This document shows, one piece after another, positions 30,658-42,985 of a stretch of 64,000 nucleotides of DNA. Positions within the stretch are counted from its first letter, which is position 1; each line of letters starts with the position of its first letter. This DNA is from Artocarpus heterophyllus (lineage: Eukaryota; Streptophyta; Magnoliopsida; Rosales; Moraceae): NCBI GenBank assembly GCA_025403435.1, contig CM046348.1:19133679-19197678 (forward strand), given 5' to 3'. Below the pieces are notes generated by a model. The model did no database searches. It was not told the DNA's origin and was given only the letters and a program-made list of their open reading frames with translations. The position numbers and the translations under genes were made by a program.

Positions 30658-33344
30658 TGTAACACCCGCCTATTTTTATATAACGGACCACGTTAAGTTA
30701 GTAACGCTATTAAGGAATGTTATTAATAAATAACGTTATATGATATGATATGTGATGTGCATGTTACTAATTTTTTTATGTCAAGATTTGTGACAGGTGA
30801 CGACCGCATGGAATCGTTGTGCTCTAGTGTTCATGTGAAATTATAAATATATGATTATTTATGATGCAATGATGTGTGAATGTTTTATGTTATGGCATTT
30901 ATTGACAGATCGGCAGGCCGAAGAGGGAAAATCAGCAGGCCGAACAAAGCTGACAAACAGTCAGCAGAAATCTCTCCAGAGTTATGACTGAGTTAATTAC
31001 GTTAATTGGGTGAATTAATGTGATTAATTGGCATAATAATGGAATGTTTTTATCAGTTAAGGAAATTAAAGGAATAGATTTGTATTATATTAAGAGGTTT
31101 CCTATTTTTAGAAGGTAAATTTAAGGTAAGATTGATAATGTTTGACCTTCCTTTTCTTTTTTTTCCTCCTTTCCCACGCCAATCACTCTCTTATCAGTCA
31201 GATTTTTCTGACTTAATGAAGGCCATGAATGCTCATTATGTTTATTACGTTAAAAGAAAATTAATTAACGTTTCTTCTTTTTATTAATTTTATTTTTTTC
31301 TCTCTCTCAAAAGTCTGAGACATTTTTTTTCTGACTTTCTAATCTTCCTCTTCTTTTCTTCTTCACGAAATTTCTCTCCCGTGAAAATTTTTGAGTATAT
31401 TGAAAGAAAAAGTTTTGTTTCGTTGGTGAATTCAAGAATTTCGAGAAGAAACTTCAAGGTATGAATTCAGTTTTTTTGGTAAATGTAAAAAGATGTTCTC
31501 CTCTTCAAACTTTGCCTACAATATCCTCTCTAGGTATTGTGTTTTGTTTTGTGATGCTCATGAGTATTATGTGTGATGTTTCTTCACGTTTTATGTCATT
31601 TTAACGTTTTATGAAAAATGAATATTCTGTCTTCTACCCCTCACAGTAAAATGTTACTGTTTAATTTTGAAGGTATGAAAAATGTAATGATTATTCTATA
31701 GGTAAAGAATGATGTTTTCGTGAAAAGTTGTTAATTATGCTTATGTATGAGTATGTAAGATGGATGTATTTTATGATTATGAAATGTTTTGTTTTATTTA
31801 AAAGATAATTATGTTTAGATGTAGGGTTTTGAATAATATTTAAAATATGAGATGAGTGTATGGATATTTTATGATAAGTATTGATTTTTTTATTGCATCT
31901 TAAAATGGATATATGGCATGGACACTTAAGGAAGCGAGCACAACGAGACCGCGGTGTCGTCACCAAGTGCAATATTAAGGTTAAGTAAGCTATCGATAAA
32001 GTAAGTACATTCTCACCTGCAACATGACACTTTTTCAAGGTTTAATGATATGTTTACAAGGATTTTCCTGATGATTTTATGATGATTTTTCTTAAAGGAT
32101 TTCTTATGTAAAGTTTTTCATGATTTAAAGTTATGCATGTATGATGATTATGGTATGTTTCAAAGTATGAAAATTATGTATATATGTATCACCTAATAAG
32201 TGTTGCACACCCAATGTTATAAATGATATGTTATGATGTCATGTTGGTTTGGGATTAGCTACCCTTCTCCTCTCATGACGGCGCGCCAATGATGATGTTT
32301 ATGGTGCAACACTTGGGCCCTTAAGAATAAAAAAATATATATATGGAATAAATTTTAAAATGGTCAATATTATGAAAGATATGTTTCTATGAAATTGTGC
32401 TTAAGGCACTTTTATGATACGATGATGATGATGATGATGATGATGTTTATGAAATGTTTTAAATTGTGAGAATTTTATGTACTTACTAAGCATTAGCTTA
32501 TTCATGTTTTATATGTCATGTTGCAGATAAGGGTAAGAGAGTCATGGAATAGGTGGAGGACATGGAACGGCGTGTGAGCAACATGAACGATGAATTGTAA
32601 CCGGAAGCACGCCAAGAAGAAATGAATTTATGATTTAATAAAATTATATATTTTGAACATATTATATGTTGAGTTTTTTTAAGAATACTTATATTATGGT
32701 TTTATAAGTTATTTTATCATTTTTTTATGAAATATGATCTTCCGCTATATTTTACGTAAAGTTAGAACGTTTTAAATTTTTCTTCCAAAGTAGATTTGGT
32801 CTCGGACGGCCTGCCGAACTCTGTGTCCGGCCTGCCGAAGACCAGAAGATCGGCCGACCGATCTATTTTTCGGCCTGCCGAACCTGGATAAATTTTTGGT
32901 CCCAATTACAAAGCTTCTGCCGGCCTGCCGGTGGAAGACGCTCCGGCTTGCCGATGTTGTTCGGCTTGCCGAAGTCCCAAGTTCGGCCTGCCGAACCGTG
33001 GGAATAAGTGGATTTCAAAGATGTGGTGATCAAAGTGATTTAATGTGAGATTTTAATAAGTCTTGATTTTACTATTGGATTATCAATTATTATTAAATAA
33101 GTTCATGAATAATTTAAGTATAAACGAATAAATTATGTTATGGAATAAAATCAAACTATGTTCTTCGAAACAACGTAAGTTTTAAAAAAAAAATTGTATG
33201 AATGGATCCTGGTAATGTAAGTTTAAGTACTTTTAAAATCTATAGTACGATTGAGTTGATATTATCTATGAGTTTAATTATTTAAGCATGTATGAATGTA
33301 AGTATGTAACGATATCTGTGACGTCCGAATTAAGGGGTGTTACA
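30658..33344 (+). repeat. Gypsy LTR 2, shared and mosaic (2687 bp)
   Basis: In the 5' part (to at least 31620) it carries the LTR 3 variants: G at 30714, 7-T run, AG, 8-T run, ctttgcc, G at 31620. In the 3' part (from 32822 at the latest) it carries the LTR 1 variants: T at 32822, accgtggg, tgtggtg, a 10-A run, ggggtgttaca. It serves as 3' LTR of copy 1 and 5' LTR of copy 2. Confidence 0.95.
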
Positions 33345-33349
33345 GGCTT

Positions 33350-33361
33350 TGGTATCAGAGC
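33350..33361 (+). other. Primer-binding site, Gypsy internal copy 2
   Basis: TGGTATCAGAGC, identical in position to copy 1. Confidence 0.9.
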
Positions 33362-33552
33362 GAATCTTTCGATTACAATTCATATCACCACACGTCAATC
33401 CAAGTCCTCCAAGTAAGTTTGTTAGATGTACTGATGCAAGTATGATAATAAGATTAAGGTTTGAATGTTTAATGATTAATGACATAGTAATGAAAACCTG
33501 TCTCATAAATAGAAGATGAATTTTAAGTCCTTATTATTTTAGGAAATTTACG

Positions 33553-34674
33553 ATGGACGGCTATAGAAGAATGCAGACCCACACCCAGTCTAACGAGAGA
33601 CTTATGACGATGATCGCTGAACTACAAAGGCAGTTGGAGGATCAACGACGGGAAATAGCTGCATTAAGGGCCAACAGCCAGAATGGTGAACAACCAGGCA
33701 ATGATGTGCCTCCTCCTCCTCCGCAGCCACCAGTACAAGTAAATGAAGTCCCAGTTCCTGCTGCTGAACCAAGAGCAGCCTATCAGGAACCTCTTTTGGT
33801 TAGATGGAAGAGAGTCAAGCCAGCTGACTTTGAGGGTTCTAAGGACCCGTTAGTCGCTCAAGGATGGTTAAAGACAATTGAGGCTACCTTACGACTCATG
33901 GATTTCACGGATAATGAAAAGGTCCTCTGTGCCTCGTACTGCCTTACTATGGAGGCCAGGATATGGTGGGATGGCATCGAACAGAGCAGAAGTGTTGAAG
34001 AAATGTCATGGGCTGACTTTGTTCACAAGTTCAACACGAAGTTCTTCCACATGAATGTTACGAGGAAACATTATGAGGAGTTCGAAAGCTTACGTCAGGG
34101 GGATATGACAGTCACTGATGTGGTGACAAAGTTTGATCAACTTGCTCGTCTGTGTCCAGGGATGGTTATGAATGAAGATGAAAGGGTCAGAAGGTTGATA
34201 AGAGCCCTTAGACCAGACATTGCTGCAATTGTTGATGGGGCAAGTCCGCCAAGGACCCAAGAGCAGGTTGTTATGAGGGCCCAACGTGCTGAGTTCCATT
34301 TGTCAAAGTTAAGAAGGAATCAGCCTCAGCCCAACCAGCAAGCCAACAATGCTAATAGCCAGAACCGTCCTTCCCACAGGAACAACAACAACAGCAACAA
34401 CAACAGTCAAAACTGGAGCAACAATAAGAGGAAGGGCAATCCTCAACAACAGCAGGGCCAAGACAACAAAAGGCACAATGATGGTCAACGCAACAACAAT
34501 GACAGGCGATTCCAACCATGTGCCAAATGTGGAAAGAAGCATCCGGGGGAATGTCGACTGGGAACGAATCAATGTTTCATATGTGGGTGTGAAGATCATT
34601 TCGTAAAGAATTGCCCCAAATTGATAAATGCCAATGCCCCACAGAGACCTAATCCTCAGGCCCAGCTGCATTAG
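33553..34674 (+). CDS. Gypsy Gag, copy 2
   Basis: The predicted protein is identical to copy 1 over all 373 residues, including the CCHC knuckle and the terminal TAG (34672-34674). The shared stop shows that the nonsense change predates the tandem duplication. Confidence 0.9.
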   Translation: MDGYRRMQTHTQSNERLMTMIAELQRQLEDQRREIAALRANSQNGEQPGNDVPPPPPQPPVQVNEVPVPAAEPRAAYQEPLLVRWKRVKPADFEGSKDPLVAQGWLKTIEATLRLMDFTDNEKVLCASYCLTMEARIWWDGIEQSRSVEEMSWADFVHKFNTKFFHMNVTRKHYEEFESLRQGDMTVTDVVTKFDQLARLCPGMVMNEDERVRRLIRALRPDIAAIVDGASPPRTQEQVVMRAQRAEFHLSKLRRNQPQPNQQANNANSQNRPSHRNNNNSNNNSQNWSNNKRKGNPQQQQGQDNKRHNDGQRNNNDRRFQPCAKCGKKHPGECRLGTNQCFICGCEDHFVKNCPKLINANAPQRPNPQAQLH

Positions 34675-36216
34675 ATGCAAGCCTCCCTTGAAGGGCCACT
34701 AATTAGTCAAGGGAGACTTGAAGCCCCACCAACGACTGCCCGAATCTATACCATGACAAAGGAACAAGTGGCTGCAGAAGCCTCCAATGTGGTCACAGGT
34801 CAGATAACAAGCTTATGTAATGATGTTTATGTTCTTTTTGATACGGGTGTCACGCATTCTTTTGTGTCTATGTCACATGCTAGGAAGTTAGGGGTTCGTT
34901 TAGAGCCAATGAGACAGGGATTCACTACGACACTACCCTCCGGGGAAGTGATATTATCCACGCATTGTTTGCGTGTAGTACCCCTATGGATTTCTGATAG
35001 GGAACTTTTCGTCGACCTCATTGTGATCGACATGCATGACTATGACATGATTCTTGGGATGGATTTCCTAAGCAAGTATAATGCCGTGATCGAATGCCGG
35101 AAACGAAAGGTGATCTTCCATCCTAAAGGTGATCAGAAATTTGTTTATGTTGGCGAGACTAGGAAGAAACCCCACATGTTGTTATCGGCAATGAAAGCAA
35201 GGAAGCTGTTAGCAAGTGGCTGTATGGGCTATCTGGCAAATGTTGTAGACAAAAGCCAAGAAGGAAAGACAAGAATTAAAGATGTGCATGTTGTTCATAA
35301 ATATGAAGATGTGTTTCCTGATGATCTGACGAGTCTACCGCCAGAAAGAGAAGTTGAATTTGAGATTGAGCTCGCTCCAGGCACCGGACCAATCTCAAAA
35401 GCTCCTTACAGAATGGCCCCAGCAGAATTAAAGGAGCTTCACACGCAATTAAAGGAGTTGCTTGACAAAGGATTTATCAAGCCAAGTCACTCACCGTGGG
35501 GTGCACCAGTCTTATTTGTGAAAAAGAAGGATGGCACTATGAGACTCTGCATCGACTACAGAGAACTGAACAAGGTGATGATCAAGAACAAGTATCCGTT
35601 GCCTCGAATTGATGATTTGTTTGATCAGCTCAAGGGTGCATCGGTGTTCTCAAAAATTGATCTACGATCAGGATATCACCAGTTGAAGATTAAAGAAGGA
35701 GATATCCCCAAGACTGCGTTCAGGTCGAGGTATGGTCACCATGAATTTGTGGTTATGCCTTTCGGTTTGACGAATGCACCTGCTGCCTTTATGGATTTAA
35801 TGAACAGGGTATTCAAGGATTTTCTCGATAAATTTGTTGTTGTATTTATCGACGATATTCTTGTCTACTCGAAGAGTCAGGAAGAGCATGTGGAGCATTT
35901 AAGGATCGTGCTGGAGACTTTAAGAAGACACCAGCTTTATGCTAAGTTCTCTAAATGCGAGTTTTGGCTTGATAAAGTGTCATTCCTAGGGCATGTCATT
36001 TCAAAGGATGGGATAATGGTAGACCCTACGAAAGTAGAAGCTGTACTCAATTGGAAGCAACCGATGAATGCAAGTGAAATAAGGAGTTTCTTGGGTCTAG
36101 CAGGTTACTATCGGAGATTCGTAGAAGATTTCTCTAAGATAGCAGCTCCACTCACAAACTTAACTCGCAAAGGAAGGAAGTATGAATGGACGGATGCATG
36201 TGAAAAGAGTTTTTAA
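34675..36216 (+). CDS. Gypsy protease-reverse transcriptase part of Pol, copy 2
   Basis: Same protein as copy 1, with the DTG protease and FIDD polymerase motifs and the same premature TAA (36214-36216). The one base difference I saw between the internal copies lies here: T at 35160 against C at 27597 (gagact/gagacc, a silent Thr change). Confidence 0.9.
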   Translation: MQASLEGPLISQGRLEAPPTTARIYTMTKEQVAAEASNVVTGQITSLCNDVYVLFDTGVTHSFVSMSHARKLGVRLEPMRQGFTTTLPSGEVILSTHCLRVVPLWISDRELFVDLIVIDMHDYDMILGMDFLSKYNAVIECRKRKVIFHPKGDQKFVYVGETRKKPHMLLSAMKARKLLASGCMGYLANVVDKSQEGKTRIKDVHVVHKYEDVFPDDLTSLPPEREVEFEIELAPGTGPISKAPYRMAPAELKELHTQLKELLDKGFIKPSHSPWGAPVLFVKKKDGTMRLCIDYRELNKVMIKNKYPLPRIDDLFDQLKGASVFSKIDLRSGYHQLKIKEGDIPKTAFRSRYGHHEFVVMPFGLTNAPAAFMDLMNRVFKDFLDKFVVVFIDDILVYSKSQEEHVEHLRIVLETLRRHQLYAKFSKCEFWLDKVSFLGHVISKDGIMVDPTKVEAVLNWKQPMNASEIRSFLGLAGYYRRFVEDFSKIAAPLTNLTRKGRKYEWTDACEKSF

Positions 36217-36219
36217 GAG

Positions 36220-38184
36220 TTGAAGAAAAGATTAACGACGGCTCCAGTGTTGGCAATTCCTGAGGGAAATGATGGGTTCGTAATCTATATTGATGCATCC
36301 AAGATGGGCCTAGGAGCTGTATTGATGCAAAATGAAAAGGTGATTGCTTATGCTTCAAGGCAACTAAAGGATTATGAAAAGAACTATCCTACTCATGACC
36401 TCGAGTTAGCAGCAGTCGTCTTTGCATTAAAGATATGGAGACACTATTTATATGGGGTCCAATGCAAGATATTCAATGATCATCAAAGTCTGAAGTATTT
36501 CTTCACGCAAAAAGACCTGAACATGAGACAACGAAGATGGCTAGAGTTGGTGAAGGATTATGACTGTGAAATCCTTTATCATCCTGGTAAAGCTAACCGA
36601 GTAGCTGATGCTTTAAGTAGGAAGTCAGTTGCCACATTGATGTCTATGCAAGCAATGTCTTCACCTTTAAGGAAGGAAATTTTAGACTTCGGTCTAGAAC
36701 TTATAGCAGGTCAACTATCAGCACTCTCTCTTGCTCCGACAATGTATGATGAAATTCGGAGTAAGCAAGATGACGACGTAAGCCTTGTAAGGATTAAGCA
36801 TGAAATAAAAGAGGGAAAATGTCAAGAGTTTTGTATTGCTGATGACGAAACTCTGTACCTGAAGGATCGTTTATGTGTTCCCAATGTTGATAATTTAAGG
36901 GAGAGGATCTTGGCAGAAATTCATGACACTCCTTACTCTATTCATCCAGGTGCAACGAAGATGTATAATGATCTAAAGGGTAACTTTTGGTGGTTTGGAA
37001 TGAAACGTGATGTTGCAAAGTATGTGAAGAAATGTATGACATGTCAGCAAGTAAAAGCTGAACACCAGAAACTGGGTGGTGAACTACAGTCTATTCAAAT
37101 ACCTGAATGGAAGTGGGAGGAAATAGCAATGGATTTCATTACCGGCTTACCCAGAACTACGAACGGCTATGATGCAATTTGGGTAATTGTGGATCGGCTG
37201 ACGAAGACGGCGCATTTCATTCCTATCAAGATCACTTATTCCATGGAACGATTAGCAGAACTCTATGTTAAGGAGATTGTACGACTACATGGGATTCCCA
37301 AGTCAATTATCTCAGATCGTGATGGTAGGTTCACATCTAAATTTTGGAAAAGTGTCCAGAATGCAATGGGAACCAGGCTTCATTTCAGTACATCTTTTCA
37401 TCCTCAGACTGACGGCCAAACAGAGAGGACGAACTTGATTTTAGAAGATATGCTACGAGCATGTTCTCTCGATTTTAAGACCAGCTGGTGTAAAATGTTG
37501 CCATTAGCAGAGTTTGCTTACAACAACAGCTTTCAGGCGACAATTGGAATGGCACCATATGAAGCACTGTATGGACGGAAATGCAGGTCACCTATATGTT
37601 GGCACGAAGCTGGTGAAAAGAAGTTGATGGAAAGTGTTGATGCTGAAAGAACCGACTTTGTAAATGAAACTTCTAAGATGATAAAGTTGATAAGAAAAAG
37701 AATAGAGACTGCTCAAAGCCGTCAAAAGAGTTATGCTGACAAAAGAAGAAGACCTTTAGAGTTCGCTGTAGGCAAATATGTGTTCTTGAAAGTTGCACCA
37801 ATGAAAGGGGTTATGAGGTTTGGGAAGAAAAGCAAGTTAAGCCCAAGATTCATCGGTCCTTATGAAATTGTTAAACAAGTAGGCAAAGTAGCTTATCAGC
37901 TGAAGTTGCCATCTGAAATGTCCGCAATACACGATGTATTTCATGTCTCCATGCTGAAGAAGTATGTTCCGGACCCTACGCATGTGATTGAGCCACAAGT
38001 GATCGAGATACGAGAAGACCTAAGTTATGAAGAAAAACCAATGAAGATACTCGATCGAAAAACTAGGACTTTGAGGAATAAAGAGATTCCATTGGTCAAT
38101 GTGTTATGGCGAAATCAGCAAGTTGAAGAAGCTACATGGGAACGTGAAGATGACATGAAAGTTTTGTATCCACATTTGTTCTAA
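36220..38184 (+). CDS. Gypsy RNase H-integrase-chromodomain part of Pol, copy 2
   Basis: Predicted protein identical to copy 1, with H2C2 finger, D,D-35-E integrase and chromodomain-like tail. It continues the frame after the TAA and ends 36 bases before LTR 3. Confidence 0.9.
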   Translation: MKKRLTTAPVLAIPEGNDGFVIYIDASKMGLGAVLMQNEKVIAYASRQLKDYEKNYPTHDLELAAVVFALKIWRHYLYGVQCKIFNDHQSLKYFFTQKDLNMRQRRWLELVKDYDCEILYHPGKANRVADALSRKSVATLMSMQAMSSPLRKEILDFGLELIAGQLSALSLAPTMYDEIRSKQDDDVSLVRIKHEIKEGKCQEFCIADDETLYLKDRLCVPNVDNLRERILAEIHDTPYSIHPGATKMYNDLKGNFWWFGMKRDVAKYVKKCMTCQQVKAEHQKLGGELQSIQIPEWKWEEIAMDFITGLPRTTNGYDAIWVIVDRLTKTAHFIPIKITYSMERLAELYVKEIVRLHGIPKSIISDRDGRFTSKFWKSVQNAMGTRLHFSTSFHPQTDGQTERTNLILEDMLRACSLDFKTSWCKMLPLAEFAYNNSFQATIGMAPYEALYGRKCRSPICWHEAGEKKLMESVDAERTDFVNETSKMIKLIRKRIETAQSRQKSYADKRRRPLEFAVGKYVFLKVAPMKGVMRFGKKSKLSPRFIGPYEIVKQVGKVAYQLKLPSEMSAIHDVFHVSMLKKYVPDPTHVIEPQVIEIREDLSYEEKPMKILDRKTRTLRNKEIPLVNVLWRNQQVEEATWEREDDMKVLYPHLF

Positions 38185-38220
38185 GTTTCGAGGATGAAAC
38201 TTTTATAAGGTGGGGAGAAT

Positions 38221-40912
38221 TGTAACACCCGCCTATTTTTATATAACGGACCACGTTAAGTTAGTAACGCTATTAAGGAATGTTATTAATAAATAACGTT
38301 ATATGATATGATATGTGATGTGCATGTTACTAATTTTTTTATGTCAAGATTTGTGACAGGTGACGACCGCATGGAATCGTTGTGCTCTAGTGTTCATGTG
38401 AAATTATAAATATATGATTATTTATGATGCAATGATGTGTGAATGTTTTATGTTATGGCATTTATTGACAGATCGGCAGGCCGAAGAGGGAAAATCAGCA
38501 GGCCGAACAAAGCTGACAAACAGTCAGCAGAAATCTCTCCAGAGTTATGACTGAGTTAATTACGTTAATTGGGTGAATTAATGTGATTAATTGGCATAAT
38601 AATGGAATGTTTTTATCAGTTAAGGAAATTAAAGGAATAGATTTGTATTATATTAAGAGGTTTCCTATTTTTAGAAGGTAAATTTAAGGTAAGATTGATA
38701 ATGTTTGACCTTCCTTTTCTTTTTTTTCCTCCTTTCCCACGCCAATCACTCTCTTATCAGTCAGATTTTTCTGACTTAATGAAGGCCATGAATGCTCATT
38801 ATGTTTATTACGTTAAAAGAAAATTAATTAACGTTTCTTCTTTTTATTAATTTTATTTTTTTCTCTCTCTCAAAAGTCTGAGACATTTTTTTTCTGACTT
38901 TCTAATCTTCCTCTTCTTTTCTTCTTCACGAAATTTCTCTCCCGTGAAAATTTTTGAGTATATTGAAAGAAAAAGTTTTGTTTCGTTGGTGAATTCAAGA
39001 ATTTCGAGAAGAAACTTCAAGGTATGAATTCAGTTTTTTTGGTAAATGTAAAAAGATGTTCTCCTCTTCAAACTTTGCCTACAATATCCTCTCTAGGTAT
39101 TGTGTTTTGTTTTGTGATGCTCATGAGTATTATGTGTGATGTTTCTTCACGTTTTATGTCATTTTAACGTTTTATGAAAAATGAATATTCTGTCTTCTAC
39201 CCCTCACAGTAAAATGTTACTGTTTAATTTTGAAGGTATGAAAAATGTAATGATTATTCTATAGGTAAAGAATGATGTTTTCGTGAAAAGTTGTTAATTA
39301 TGCTTATGTATGAGTATGTAAGATGGATGTATTTTATGATTATGAAATGTTTTGTTTTATTTAAAAGATAATTATGTTTAGATGTAGGGTTTTGAATAAT
39401 ATTTAAAATATGAGATGAGTGTATGGATATTTTATGATAAGTATTGATTTTTTTATTGCATCTTAAAATGGATATATGGCATGGACACTTAAGGAAGCGA
39501 GCACAACGAGACCGCGGTGTCGTCACCAAGTGCAATATTAAGGTTAAGTAAGCTATCGATAAAGTAAGTACATTCTCACCTGCAACATGACACTTTTTCA
39601 AGGTTTAATGATATGTTTACAAGGATTTTCCTGATGATTTTATGATGATTTTTCTTAAAGGATTTCTTATGTAAAGTTTTTCATGATTTAAAGTTATGCA
39701 TGTATGATGATTATGGTATGTTTCAAAGTATGAAAATTATGTATATATGTATCACCTAATAAGTGTTGCACACCCAATGTTATAAATGATATGTTATGAT
39801 GTCATGTTGGTTTGGGATTAGCTACCCTTCTCCTCTCATGACGGCGCGCCAATGATGATGTTTATGGTGCAACACTTGGGCCCTTAAGAATAAAAAAATA
39901 TATATATGGAATAAATTTTAAAATGGTCAATATTATGAAAGATATGTTTCTATGAAATTGTGCTTAAGGCACTTTTATGATACGATGATGATGATGATGA
40001 TGATGATGTTTATGAAATGTTTTAAATTGTGAGAATTTTATGTACTTACTAAGCATTAGCTTATTCATGTTTTATATGTCATGTTGCAGATAAGGGTAAG
40101 AGAGTCATGGAATAGGTGGAGGACATGGAACGGCGTGTGAGCAACATGAACGATGAATTGTAACCGGAAGCACGCCAAGAAGAAATGAATTTATGATTTA
40201 ATAAAATTATATATTTTGAACATATTATATGTTGAGTTTTTTTAAGAATACTTATATTATGGTTTTATAAGTTATTTTATCATTTTTTTATGAAATATGA
40301 TCTTCCGCTATATTTTACGTAAAGTTAGAACGTTTTAAATTTTTCTTCCAAAGTAGATTTGGTCTCGGACGGCCTGCCGAACTCCGTGTCCGGCCTGCCG
40401 AAGACCAGAAGATCGGCCGACCGATCTATTTTTCGGCCTGCCGAACCTGGATAAATTTTTGGTCCCAATTACAAAGCTTCTGCCGGCCTGCCGGTGGAAG
40501 ACGCTCCGGCTTGCCGATGTTGTTCGGCTTGCCGAAGTCCCAAGTTCGGCCTGCCGAACCATGGGAATAAGTGGATTTCAAAGATGTGATGATCAAAGTG
40601 ATTTAATGTGAGATTTTAATAAGTCTTGATTTTACTATTGGATTATCAATTATTATTAAATAAGTTCATGAATAATTTAAGTATAAACGAATAAATTATG
40701 TTATGGAATAAAATCAAACTATGTTCTTCGAAACAACGTAAGTTTTAAAAAAAAAAAAAAATTGTATGAATGGATCCTGGTAATGTAAGTTTAAGTACTT
40801 TTAAAATCTATAGTACGATTGAGTTGATATTATCTATGAGTTTAATTATTTAAGCATGTATGAATGTAAGTATGTAACGATATCTGTGACGTCCGAATTA
40901 AGGGGCGTTACA
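38221..40912 (+). repeat. Gypsy LTR 3 (2692 bp)
   Basis: Shares the 5' variants of LTR 2 but has private changes in its 3' part: C at 40385, accatggg, tgtgatg, a 15-A run near 40747 (10 in the others, explaining the 5-bp length difference) and a terminal ggggcgttaca. Against LTR 1 I count 9 substitutions and 3 homopolymer length changes, roughly 0.3 percent, so the original insertion is young. Confidence 0.95.
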
Positions 40913-41455
40913 TGTCCCTCATCAATCGTCATCGAAGGTCTAGATCTATGCGGCAACAAAAAGACTGAACCTCGCCAACCGTTTGAATCACCGTTGGAGT
41001 CTTACCATGATTGAACGAGAACAAAGAAGAACAAAGGTCATTGCCAAGATCATAGCATCTCCGGAGGCCGTTGATCTGCTGAGATCTATGTAGCTTCGTC
41101 AAATCTCCATCGTCTTAAACCAAATCCATCATCGTTTCGCTCATCCATTGTTGACGTCGTGGAAGACCGGATCTCGATCTCCGGTGCCAATCAACTAACG
41201 ACGTTGTCACTGAAGAGATTGTCGTCTTCATCGCAGCTCCGTCATTGCCAAGCATGAGCTCTATCACGATCTTCAGTAGCCAACTAAGGAGGGAGATGAG
41301 AGAGAATGAGGAAAAGAGAGAGTAACATAATGAGAGAGAGAGAGAATGAGAGAGAAAGTGAGAGGGGAAAGGGAAGAGAGAGAAAAAAGGGGTAAAACAC
41401 GAGAGAGAGAAAAATAAATGACTATTTTTTTTTTCTTTTTGAAGGATATCAACAT
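40913..41455. other. Right half of the transposon-like block split by the Gypsy array
   Basis: Starts with the second tgtcc, then GC-richer sequence with gene-like wording (ctagatctatgcgg, gtcgtggaagaccgg), then GA-rich DNA (41280-41410). No convincing protein can be read. Joined to 22960-23089 it gives the uninterrupted target. Confidence 0.45.
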
Positions 41456-42170
41456 ATATTTTCTGAAGTTTTACAATTTGGGGTATAAAAAATTAGTTTG
41501 ATTAAAAATGTAGCATGTTGTGTAATTTTCTCTTTAATTTTTAATCTTATTAAATATATTCCATCACATTATATCTAACATACAAATTCATTTAACCTTA
41601 AACCCCCCCATCTCCCTCTCCCCACCCCCCACCAAAAAAAAAAAACCTCAATACAAGAAACAAAAAATAAATAAATTAAAGGTCTTTGAAAATGGCTTTT
41701 CCTTTTCATTTCCTTCTTTTTAGTGTACTTTTTTTTATTTTTCCATTTAAGGGTTTTTGGATTTTTTTTATAGATCAAAATTGAGTGTTGACTAAATAAA
41801 TGATATGAATTTATATATTAAACTTACATGAAAGTATACTTATAATGAGATAAAAAATCGAGGGTGTGCTTTCTAAATAAACTTAAGGGTTAATAAGACA
41901 AATAACTTAATTATGTTTTTTGAATTAAAGTATAACTTCAGCTTGTAAATATTTTACATATATCCAAAATGATATGATTAAAATAATGATTATGTAATTA
42001 TATATTACAAAATACAATATTATTAAAATAATTACTATGTAATTGAGGATATTTTAAAGATATTTTAAATATTGCGTTCAATTTTAATTTTATGAAAATA
42101 ACATTTAGTCATATATTGTAATTTTTTCTAAAGCTTAAAATTCATGGTAGAATGTGGTTAATAACTTATT
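41456..42170. other. AT-rich intergenic DNA, nothing recognised
   Basis: Long A and T runs and a C-rich patch (41604-41630). Small open frames here are low-complexity and unsupported. Confidence 0.5.
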
Positions 42171-42179
42171 TGAAAATTG

Positions 42180-42775
42180 ACAGGGAAAAAAAATAAACGA
42201 GAACATGGCGGAAACAACAGGAAATTATAAGAAAACAAAAAGAACGGGGAAAATGACAAAAATTTAATATAGACGATAAATAAAATGAAAAGATAGCAAC
42301 GTAAAAAATCCATCAACAAGCAACGACAAACAATTAATAAACAAATCAGGAGTTTAGACAATGGCATATAAGAGCCCGACAAAGAACGTAGTTAGAAAGT
42401 GACATTGAACGATGGCAAATAATTTGAAAAGATAAACGACGATATATTAGAAAGGAAAAACAATTTGAAGATGAATAGTAAAAAGGTCAAAGTGCTACCT
42501 TGGAAACAACGACAAGAAAAGAGATACAACGAGAAAGAGAATCCGGTGCAAGAGGAGATGGAAAAGGGCAGGATAAAAGACAACCATGGAGAAAACGACA
42601 AAAGTGCAAAAAGCGACAATCAGTAGGCAACGACAAGAGATGAAAATCGACTAGAATGGAGAGAGCGAGATTCACCTTTCCACGTGTATAAGTGAGAAAC
42701 GATGACAGAGGGAAAAGCTGCCCCACAAATAATAAACGTCCATAACCAAGAAACGGCAACAAGTGGGAAGAACTA
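42180..42775. repeat. Dispersed CGACAA-rich repeat, longest copy
   Basis: About 600 bp of purine-rich sequence with recurrent aacgacaa, cgacaaa and gaaaacgac words. It resembles 13400-13530, 19540-19890, 20930-21140 and 22190-22300. It ends close to the inverted Copia terminus at 42781. Confidence 0.5.
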
Positions 42776-42780
42776 TACCG

Positions 42781-42985
42781 ATTTAAGCCCTTTCAATAGA
42801 TTTTTAAAAATCCTCTCTTTTGAATAGGAACTCCAAGGTCACCCAGTTCAGGAGTCTAAAAATCAGGTTGAATTTGTTGGAACTCTGATACCAAATGTTG
42901 TTTCTAAAACAATATGAAACAATTAAATTTATAAAAGTGAAAGCAAATAGATCGTTAAATACCTCCAGCCATTACCTCTGGCTGA
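42781..42985 (-). mobile_element. Inverted Copia 5' end: LTR 3' end, primer site and leader
   Basis: Read on the minus strand: 88 bp (42985-42898) about 92 percent identical to the last part of the 3' LTR of the plus-strand Copia (48477-48564), ending gaaacaaca; then a primer site TGGTATCAGAG (42897-42887); then leader sequence to about 42781. It is the same family as the plus-strand element that starts just to the right, but points the other way. Either the 5' end of that element was inverted in place, or a second truncated copy lies head-to-head. Confidence 0.7.

Larger units (their letters stand above)
23095..40912 (+). mobile_element. Tandem Ty3/Gypsy (Tekay/Del chromovirus-like) array: LTR-int-LTR-int-LTR
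   Basis: Three LTRs (23095-25781, 30658-33344, 38221-40912) alternate with two internal regions (25782-30657, 33345-38220). The period is exactly 7563 bp. LTRs start TGTAACACCC and end GGGTGTTACA (GGGCGTTACA in the third). The outer ends are flanked by the 5-bp duplication tgtcc (23090-23094 and 40913-40917); the middle LTR joins internal sequence on both sides. This is the product expected from unequal recombination between LTRs of one element, not from separate insertions. Order PR-RT-RNaseH-INT plus a C-terminal chromodomain-like tail (VNVLWRN...ATWERED) and the large LTR fit the Tekay/Del clade. Confidence 0.95.
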
